A stretch of DNA of 64,000 nucleotides. Origin: Paenilisteria riparia FSL S10-1204. Its GTDB lineage: Bacteria; Bacillota; Bacilli; Lactobacillales; Listeriaceae. The stretch is from assembly GCF_000525995.1 (NCBI RefSeq), contig NZ_AODL01000010.1:1-64000 (forward strand), written 5' to 3'. The notes under the pieces were generated by a model. The model had not been told where the DNA came from. It saw only the letters and a list, made by a program, of their open reading frames with translations, and ran no database searches. Below are positions 57,228-64,000 of the stretch, one piece after another; position 1 is the first letter of the stretch, and each line of letters starts with the position of its first letter. The translations under genes and the position numbers were made by a program.

Positions 57228-58449
57228 TCATGCAGTTGTTGCAGTCCTTTTAAACCAATGACGACTAACAAGAAATGCTGTAATTAGAATGAAAGGGAAG
57301 AATTGTAACGGGAAAATGAATAACAAAATCGAGCTTGTTAAAAGCGGACTGCCAACAATTTTCGTACAACTAGCCGCTGCAAAAATCGTAATCAAGAATG
57401 CAACTGGCGAATCTAACCACCAAGTAGCCACGTAACCCATAGCACAACTTGTGAATAATGCAGGGAAAATCATACCGCCTTTCCAGCCACTTTGCATACA
57501 AAGTCCGACTAGAATAGGTTTTAACATACCTAAAGCCAACAAGAATAATACGGAATATTCATCAATGGTGGACGTTAATTCGACTAACTGATGCTCTCCA
57601 GAGAATAAGAAAAAGTGTGAGAACATCCCAAATACGCCTATACTAGCACCACCGATTAGCGCTAGTATCCACTTGTTAGAAATCGGTTGTAGCAACTTCG
57701 TAATTATTTTTTGGACAAATAGGAAGTACATGCCAAAAAGCAGGCCAGCAATTAGTACCGGTATATAGAATGCTGCATCAAGCCAAGACCAGTCTGTATC
57801 TGGCAAGCGAATCGCAAACACGCTTTTCGGAACCGGAAGCGCTCCTTTAATATAAATAAATGAAGCCAGCGCGGTCACTGAAATTAAAATGGATAACACA
57901 AGTTTGGACCATTTCGGCATTTTTTTTTCTATTCATATCCTCATCTAAATTCTCAGCAAGACCGTTAAAAGGAGCCAGAAAGATAACAGAAAGTATCGCG
58001 CCAACGCCAAGACTAATCATTTCTTCTTTTCTTTGTACAGTCAGCTTCATATGGTCGATAACCCAAGTTGTGATACCACCGACAATACCAATTAACGCCG
58101 CCTCTGGACCTAAGCTCGCCCCGAACGATAGAATAACCCAAGCTGCTAAAATTGTATAAAGTAGCCGATTTTTATATTCAATCCGTCCGGTTTTGCGCAT
58201 TTCGGCCATATTTTCGTGCATCGTATAAGGGAATGGCCCAAGCTTCGTTTGAATAGCTCCAACTGCGAGTCCGCCAATCAGGCCAACGATTAACGGATAA
58301 TAAATAGGTGCATGTATTTGGTCTGGCAGTTCCGTCCAAATAAAATCAATGGAAATTTGAATAAGCGCCAAGAACAATGCTGCAATCGCTCCAATTGCAA
58401 CCCCAAGGATGATTGTGTATGTAACAAAAGCGATGGATAGTTTTTTCAT
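57228..58449 (-). pseudogene. ClC-type chloride channel/antiporter, frameshifted at an A9 tract
   Basis: The first frame, from ATG 58449, holds LSFGASLGPEAALIGIVGG, which carries the ClC GxxxGPE selectivity motif, and then breaks after LDEDMNRKK. Reducing the run of nine at 57920-57928 to eight continues as MPKWSKLVLSILISVTALAS and on to SGWKGGMIFPALFTSCAMGY, the second ClC motif (GxFxP-like). The joined length of about 405 residues with 10 or more helices is normal for a short bacterial ClC. The proton-pathway Glu of antiporters is the GPE glutamate, present here. GGGAGCG precedes the start. Role: chloride or fluoride movement, probably pH or osmotic balance. Confidence 0.85.
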
Positions 58450-58661
58450 GTTTGTCGCTCCCTTTTCTCTATTTTGTTTTGAAGTATATCGATATGTAAC
58501 ATTTTACCCTGAAATGTAAGATATAAAACGATGGACTGCGTAAAGATACCATAAATAAATAACTATTTTCAACTGTTAGGCCCTTTATAAATGAGTTTAT
58601 TACCACATAAATAAGGGAACAGGGAAGTTAGACAGAACCAACATAGAGGAGTGTGATTACA

Positions 58662-59172
58662 ATGGTTCAAAAAGCAACACGCGAAGAAATGAATGAACAA
58701 TTTATTGAGGACCAATTTTTTGAAAAAGGGCATGGTGTATTAAAACTTAGGCAGATTATAATGACAGTTTTAGCTTGGATTGGCTTTTTTGTCCCATTTA
58801 TCTTGGTTTTGTTTCCGATTTTGTTTATGCGTGAGCGAGTAATTATATTTGAAGCCTTCCAAACCGTGCTGCGAATGTTCCGGATACTAAGCGTTTTTTT
58901 TTATCATTTTGTCCTGTTTGACAATCATTATATTTGTGTGGATGACATATCGAAATAACAGAAGATATACAGAAGTACTTGGAAAGACAGTCACATATAA
59001 TGAAGAAAAAGTAGCAATTAGAAAGGCAGCCATCGATCAATTTGCAACGGAACGCTTTGGTAGTAAGGCTGCTCGTGAGACGCAACGATTTACTTCTATC
59101 CCTGAAGAAAAGAATCTTGACACAAGCACGATTTCTGATATATACGAGGAAAAAGGGGTGCCATTACAATGA
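58662..59172 (+). pseudogene. PgaD/IcaD-like small membrane subunit, frameshifted at a T9 tract
   Basis: ATG 58662 follows AGAGGAG. The first frame has membrane helix 1 (IIMTVLAWIGFFVPFILVLF) and then leaves frame. Reducing the T9 at 58894-58902 to T8 gives SVFFIILSCLTIIIFVWMTY, helix 2, and a charged cytoplasmic tail (ERFGSKAARETQRFTSIPEE). Two helices plus a tail and an overlap of 4 bases with a PgaC-type synthase fit the PgaD/IcaD subunit, which assists polymerisation and often c-di-GMP response. The similarity is architectural rather than motif-based, so the assignment is moderate. Confidence 0.7.
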
Positions 59173-60476
59173 ATCTTACTATTATAGAAACAGGCAGTCC
59201 GACGCTAAATATTTTAGTGACTTGTTTATTTGTTATTTTACTTACGTATCCGATTTTAGGTGGATTCGCTTGGTTTATCGGTGCTTTTTGCTACACTTTT
59301 GTATTTAAACATAAGCAACGAGAATGGATTGATATTCCGACTGAAATTGAGCCTTTTATTACAATTATGGTACCCGCACACAATGAAGAAGTTGTTATTG
59401 AAGATACAATCGAATATTTGATGAACCGGCTGAATTATACGAACTACGAAGTGTTAGTAACCGATGATGGTTCTACAGACAGTACACCAGAAATACTAGC
59501 ACGACTAATGGAAAAATATAAAAACTTACGCGTTGTCCGGATTGAAAAAAATAAAGGCAAGGCGCATGCTTTTAATGTCGGCATCAATTTTGCAAAAGGA
59601 GAACTTATCTTGAGTAACGATGCTGACACAGTTCCCGAACCGGATGCGTTATGGAAATACGTCAATTACTTTATTCAAAAAGAATCCCGTAACATCGCGG
59701 CAATTACTTCTAATATGGACGTGCAAAACCGCTCCACACTTGTCGGGAAATCGCAAACCGTTGAATTCTCAAGTATTGTTGGTATCATAAAACGAACGCA
59801 AACGAGTGTGTTTGGTACTATTTACGCGTATAGTGGCGCCAATACCATGTACCGTAAAGATGCCTTAATTGATGTCGGGATGTTCCGTCAAGACCGTGCC
59901 ACAGAAGATATTAGCATTGCTTGGGACCATCAGTTTTCTGGCTGGCTTTCGATTTTTGCCGCAGATATCATTTTCTTCATGGAAGTTCCCGAAACGCTAA
60001 ATATGCTTTACAAGCAACGTAAAAGATGGGCAAAAGGCGGAACAGAAGTGTGGCTAACGAATTTCCGTCGCGTCTTTTTACATCCATTTCAAAATCTTGG
60101 TCGAACCGCACTGTTTGTCGATCAAACGTTTAGTATTCTATGGACGTTCTTTTTCTGGATTTCGACGATTCTATTCTTAGGACGATTCCTGTATTTGTTA
60201 TTTGCCGGAAGTACGTCAGACATCCTCTTCATGCTTGCCGTTGCCTTCGTATTTGTCTGCTTCGAAATGTTAGCTGGAGCCTTGCAACTACTCGCTTCCT
60301 TAGTAATTGATGACAGAGGACGCAAAATCAAATACTTTATGTTCGCCCCACTATACATGCTTTTTTACTGGATGATGAATGCTGTTACCATATTAATGAC
60401 GTTCATTCCAGCGGTAAAAACAATACTAGGATTTGGAACTGGTGTCTGGGTTAGCCCAGAACGCCGCCAAAAATAA
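59169..60476 (+). CDS. Processive family 2 glycosyltransferase (PgaC/IcaA/PssC-like)
   Basis: 435 residues. Two N-terminal helices (ILVTCLFVILLTYPILGGFA) are followed by a GT2 domain with VPAHNEEVVIEDTIEYL, VTDDGSTDSTPEI, SNDADTVPEPD (DxD), RATEDISIAW (TED) and the processivity motif QRKRWAKGG. Three C-terminal helices follow. Such synthases polymerise and export poly-GlcNAc- or ManNAc-type exopolysaccharide through the membrane. It overlaps the small subunit by 4 bases. No deacetylase, hydrolase or diguanylate cyclase genes are near, unlike ica/pga or listerial pss clusters, so this is a minimal synthase unit. The exact sugar is unknown. Confidence 0.9.
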   Translation: MNLTIIETGSPTLNILVTCLFVILLTYPILGGFAWFIGAFCYTFVFKHKQREWIDIPTEIEPFITIMVPAHNEEVVIEDTIEYLMNRLNYTNYEVLVTDDGSTDSTPEILARLMEKYKNLRVVRIEKNKGKAHAFNVGINFAKGELILSNDADTVPEPDALWKYVNYFIQKESRNIAAITSNMDVQNRSTLVGKSQTVEFSSIVGIIKRTQTSVFGTIYAYSGANTMYRKDALIDVGMFRQDRATEDISIAWDHQFSGWLSIFAADIIFFMEVPETLNMLYKQRKRWAKGGTEVWLTNFRRVFLHPFQNLGRTALFVDQTFSILWTFFFWISTILFLGRFLYLLFAGSTSDILFMLAVAFVFVCFEMLAGALQLLASLVIDDRGRKIKYFMFAPLYMLFYWMMNAVTILMTFIPAVKTILGFGTGVWVSPERRQK

Positions 60477-60477
60477 C

Positions 60478-60523
60478 AAAAAAGCCGAGATGTGTCTTCA
60501 TTGAACGCAATCTCGGTTTTTTA
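60478..60523 (+). terminator. Terminator of the synthase operon
   Basis: AAAAAAGCCGAGAT pairs with ATCTCGGTTTTTT, directly after the stop codon. Confidence 0.85.
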
Positions 60524-60600
60524 TGTAAATAATATTACCTTTACGGGTTTCGCCAATATGTATCAGGGTATAGTTTTTTTAGAGAAGAGGAGGGGGATTT

Positions 60601-63600
60601 ATGAAGAAAATTTTATTTATGACGCTTATTAGCTTTCTCGTTTTGCAGATGGTAGCACCTTACATATCAAAAGCGGTAGACACTGAAAATAGTGGTGCAA
60701 AAGACGCGTTGACACTATCGAAAATGGAGCAAGTATCTGGAGAACAAGCAAATACCTATGATTTCACAATTCATGGTCACATCACTAACACCGAAGCAAC
60801 AGAAGTAACAAAGCATATCGACGTATCTGAAAACGTCACATTGTCTGTTAAAAAAGATGGTCAAATTTTGGACGCTCAGAACAAACAGATTGCTACATAC
60901 CAGATAGCGGACAATACCATTCAAATAAAGCTACCAGCCAAAACCGATACAGATATCACATTTACCGTGACAACCAAATATAAAGAAGCGCAACCAACGA
61001 AAGAAAAAGACACAGTCACATTCACGACAGAAACGAGCAATTTACAAGATGAAGTAACGCTAACCAAAACCCCTGAAAAACAGCAGCCCGAAACGCAAGA
61101 ACCTGCCGAACAGCCAAAAGACAATGTAACTAAGCAAGAACCAAAAGCAAATACAAAAGAAACAAAGAAACCAACGGAAAAACCAGCCATACAATCAAAA
61201 GAAGCGACACAGAATAAACTAGCAGCTGACGAACCACAAGATGTTAAAGATATTTTTGCTTCGTTAGGCTATTCAGATGAAGACGCTACGATTTTGACTG
61301 GCATGGACATCACCTATTTTGATCCAGACGGCAATCCAGTAGATAATCCTGAAATAAATGATACAGTGCACTTTGCTTTCACTTGGGCGATTCCAGATGA
61401 CGTTGGTGCAGAAATTAACGCAGGAGATTACTACCGCTTTGAAATGCCAGATACGATTAAAATTGTACAAAACCAAGACATCTCACTTGGCGAATATGGT
61501 ACTGTAGAAGTCCGCACAGACGGTACCGTGACCTTCGTCTTCACAGATGCCGTTCACGAACATTCCAATGTGCACGGAACGGTCGAATTTGACACGCAAC
61601 TAAATGAAGACGAAATCGACGGACCTGGCGATATCACTATCAAAATCCCATTTGAAGACAACTTACCAGAAATTGATGTCAATGTTAAACCAACCGTTGA
61701 TTCCACAATTGATAAAAGTGGTTACTTTGACAAAGAAGTAAACCCGGACTACGTTAATTGGCAAGTAGACATTAATAAAGCGCTAGACACGATTGATACA
61801 GCACGCGTCAATGAAAATTTCCCACCAGGTTTGACATATCAATCTGTAAAAGTTTACAAAGTCCAAGTCGATTTAAAAGGCGAAGTATATGATGATAGCG
61901 AAGAGCTAGTCACATCTGGCTACACAGTCGATGCAAACGGCAATGTCACATTCACCACCCCAATATCTGATGCTTACCGTCTAAAATACGTGACAAAAAT
62001 TGATGATGACGTTAAACCAGAAAAAGGTGGCAATGTAGCATTCGAGAACAGCGCTACGTTAGTTGCAGATGGCACCGAGCTACCCGCAAAAGCATCTGTC
62101 ACTGCCTATTACGGTAAACTTCTAACAAAACAAGCAACCAACTATAATCCAAGTGACCAAACCTACCAATGGAGCGTGAAATACAATTACGGCGAAAAAG
62201 AAATCGCTACAAATGATGCCCTTATTCACGATACATTTGGAAACAGTCAAATGCAGCTCGTTGATGGCTCCGTCCAACTATATAAAGTAACCTTTGCCCC
62301 AGATGGCACAGAAATACAAGGTGATCCGCTTGTAGAAGGCGTAGATTACGAAATTGTTCCAACAGCGACTGGATTTGACATTCAATTTTTACATCCCATT
62401 GACTACGCTGTTAAAATCACCTACAAAACCTCCATGGACGGCATTGTGGACTCTAATTTGACGATTAATAATACCGTGACAACTGATTCCGGTGAAAGCA
62501 GTGACTCATCCGGTGGCGTCGAACAACAAAATGTCATCAAAAATATTGCTAATGTCGATTATGATACCAAAGAAGTAACATGGAAAGTCGATATTAATCA
62601 GAACCGCTACGAAATGATAAACTGGCAAATGACAGACCAACTAAGCCCAGGCCTCACATTCCAAACAGGTAGTTTTGTTATGAAAGATATGGTAGACGGC
62701 AATACACTTGTCGAAAACCAAGATTACACGTTAACATACGATGAAGCAAACAATCGTTTTACAGTAGCGTTTATAGGCACTTACGCAAGAACCGATCATA
62801 ATTTCCAAATCACCTACGTAACAGACTTTAATACGAGCGTGGATGGTGTAGACGATCCTGATAGAACGTTCCCGAATACCGCGACAACTACTTGGAGAGA
62901 TGGATCTGATCAAGACCACTCCAGCAGTGACGGCGCTACATTCGACCCTAGCGACGCAGCCAAATATGATGGCTTTAAAAGCGGCAGTTACAATGCAACG
63001 ACTTCCCGCATCACCTGGACAATCGGCATCAACTACGATGTCGGCGAACTCAAAAATGCCCAAGTTTCTGATCCAATCCAAGGAAATCAGCAATACGTTG
63101 ACAACTCCGTTAAAATTTATCACTACACCGTAGAACCAGACGGCACAGTCGTCAAGGGCGCGGAAGTAGACAATTACGGCGATTTTGTCATTGACGAACC
63201 ATCCGAAGCAAACAACGAAACATTGACAGTGCGCTTTCCAAACGATGAATCAGCAGCCTATTTAGTCGAATTTAAAACATCCTTAGCAGGCCAAATCGTG
63301 ATGCCAACCTACGATAACGACGCAGTATTTAGCAATGACACTTACCCCGAACACCATTTGACAGCCGAAGTCTCTGTCGCTAACGGAGGCGATTTTGTCA
63401 CAAAGAATGGTTATCAAGATGAGAATGGTTTTGTACACTGGTCCGTCACAGTCAACCCAAGTCAGTCGACAATGAACGATGTCGTAGTCACAGACACACC
63501 ATCATCCAACCAAGTCATTGATCCTAACTCCATCGTTGTTTATCGCACAGTCGTAAAACCAGATGGCACAATCGTTAAAAGCCCCTATTTACCGCTAAAA

Positions 63601-64000
63601 GAAGGCACGGACTACACTGTAACAATAGAATCCGATCCCGTCACTGGCCAGCAAGAAATGAAAGTCGCATTCCTGCACCAAATCGATTCTTCCTACATTA
63701 TTGAATACCGCGCTTTCGTATTTATAAAAGACGAACCAAACCAAAAAGTAACAAATAGCGCCACTGTCTCCGGAAACAACGAAGTCACAATCAACGACGG
63801 CGATAATTCTAGTGTAGACATTGTCGTTCTAAATGGCTCCGGCACAGCAGTTGGCGAGGCCGGAAGTATCACCTTTGAAAAAGTAAACGCTCAAGGACAG
63901 CCATTAACAGGCGCCCAGTTCCAACTTTGGGATAAAAATAAAGCCCTCGTTTTAAGAGAAGGAACAGTGGATGCTACTGGAGAATTGGTATTTGGCAACC
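60601..64000 (+). CDS. Giant collagen-binding/Cna-B-type surface adhesin, N-terminal part
   Basis: Open from ATG 60601 (GAGGAGGGGG upstream) to the window end, 1133 codons with no stop. Signal peptide KKILFMTLISFLVLQMVAPY to SKAVDT. A small beta domain and a Lys/Pro/Glu-rich linker (residues about 155-205) follow. Then come an adhesin N-domain (FASLGYSDEDATILTGMDIT, VHFAFTWAIPDD) and about five repeats of 150-170 residues with a W-x-V core (VNWQVDINKALDT, YQWSVKYNYGEKE, VTWKVDINQNRYE, ITWTIGINYDVGE, VHWSVTVNPSQST). These resemble collagen-binding/SdrD-like adhesin domains. The end begins a Cna-B/SpaA domain (SITFEKVNAQGQPLTGAQFQ). An LPXTG anchor is expected beyond the window but not seen. 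No frameshift detected. Confidence 0.92.
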   Translation, partial: MKKILFMTLISFLVLQMVAPYISKAVDTENSGAKDALTLSKMEQVSGEQANTYDFTIHGHITNTEATEVTKHIDVSENVTLSVKKDGQILDAQNKQIATYQIADNTIQIKLPAKTDTDITFTVTTKYKEAQPTKEKDTVTFTTETSNLQDEVTLTKTPEKQQPETQEPAEQPKDNVTKQEPKANTKETKKPTEKPAIQSKEATQNKLAADEPQDVKDIFASLGYSDEDATILTGMDITYFDPDGNPVDNPEINDTVHFAFTWAIPDDVGAEINAGDYYRFEMPDTIKIVQNQDISLGEYGTVEVRTDGTVTFVFTDAVHEHSNVHGTVEFDTQLNEDEIDGPGDITIKIPFEDNLPEIDVNVKPTVDSTIDKSGYFDKEVNPDYVNWQVDINKALDTIDTARVNENFPPGLTYQSVKVYKVQVDLKGEVYDDSEELVTSGYTVDANGNVTFTTPISDAYRLKYVTKIDDDVKPEKGGNVAFENSATLVADGTELPAKASVTAYYGKLLTKQATNYNPSDQTYQWSVKYNYGEKEIATNDALIHDTFGNSQMQLVDGSVQLYKVTFAPDGTEIQGDPLVEGVDYEIVPTATGFDIQFLHPIDYAVKITYKTSMDGIVDSNLTINNTVTTDSGESSDSSGGVEQQNVIKNIANVDYDTKEVTWKVDINQNRYEMINWQMTDQLSPGLTFQTGSFVMKDMVDGNTLVENQDYTLTYDEANNRFTVAFIGTYARTDHNFQITYVTDFNTSVDGVDDPDRTFPNTATTTWRDGSDQDHSSSDGATFDPSDAAKYDGFKSGSYNATTSRITWTIGINYDVGELKNAQVSDPIQGNQQYVDNSVKIYHYTVEPDGTVVKGAEVDNYGDFVIDEPSEANNETLTVRFPNDESAAYLVEFKTSLAGQIVMPTYDNDAVFSNDTYPEHHLTAEVSVANGGDFVTKNGYQDENGFVHWSVTVNPSQSTMNDVVVTDTPSSNQVIDPNSIVVYRTVVKPDGTIVKSPYLPLKEGTDYTVTIESDPVTGQQEMKVAFLHQIDSSYIIEYRAFVFIKDEPNQKVTNSATVSGNNEVTINDGDNSSVDIVVLNGSGTAVGEAGSITFEKVNAQGQPLTGAQFQLWDKNKALVLREGTVDATGELVFGN

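Noticed and set aside
1..64000. Insertion sequences, prophage, tRNA or rRNA genes
   Set aside because: I searched for transposase-like frames, terminal inverted repeats and structured RNA genes and saw none.

Overview
The window reads as chromosome of a low-GC Gram-positive bacterium. It is most likely an environmental Listeria or a close relative. The signs are AAAGGAGG-type ribosome binding sites, occasional TTG and GTG starts, several PrfA/Crp-type regulators, long secreted Ig-repeat proteins, ManNAc-type exopolysaccharide genes, and no sporulation context. The genus call is inference; no rRNA or tRNA is present to confirm it.

Layout. 1-3733: tail of exopolysaccharide locus 1 (sugar-phosphate transferase, WecG/TagA transferase, Wzz-like modulator, tyrosine kinase, LicD, cytidylyltransferase). 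3734-19873: three very large secreted proteins built on one shared Ig-like module. One is an adhesin with a helical repeat stalk, one is a CotH/lamin-tail protein on the minus strand, and one lies divergent from an Mga-like regulator. 20033-23062: an MBOAT/DHHW/DUF1398 operon expected to O-acylate an extracytoplasmic polymer. 23294-29768: a small membrane peptide, a PucR-type regulator, a MarR/MATE efflux pair, a LytTR regulator and three Crp-family regulators. 29929-38955: two more anchorless Ig-repeat proteins whose last 1.65 kb are nearly identical. 39203-48077: a lipoprotein, exopolysaccharide locus 2 (wecC, sugar transferase, wecG, GT4, wzz, kinase, wzx, wzy) and a Crp-family regulator. 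48079-64000: an MFS efflux gene, a low-GC pair of decayed small secreted/membrane genes, a MarR regulator, a XylR-like/alpha-xylosidase/symporter cassette, a SnoaL-like gene, a ClC channel, a PgaC/PgaD-like synthase and the first 1133 codons of a giant collagen-binding-type adhesin.

How it fits together. Two paralogous polysaccharide loci bracket about 35 kb of secreted proteins that carry no LPXTG, GW or other anchor I could find, but all end in the same Ig-like module array. The simplest model is one extracellular-matrix island: polymer made at both ends, optional LicD and acyl decoration, and module proteins that dock on the surface or the polymer. Mga-, Crp- and LytTR-type regulators sit between.

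A caution that affects the whole window: 13 genes carry about 16 single-base frameshifts, nearly all in A or T runs. This may be a homopolymer sequencing artefact, hypermutation, or (for the run just inside the adhesin start) phase variation. Reconstructed reading frames are stated in each entry.
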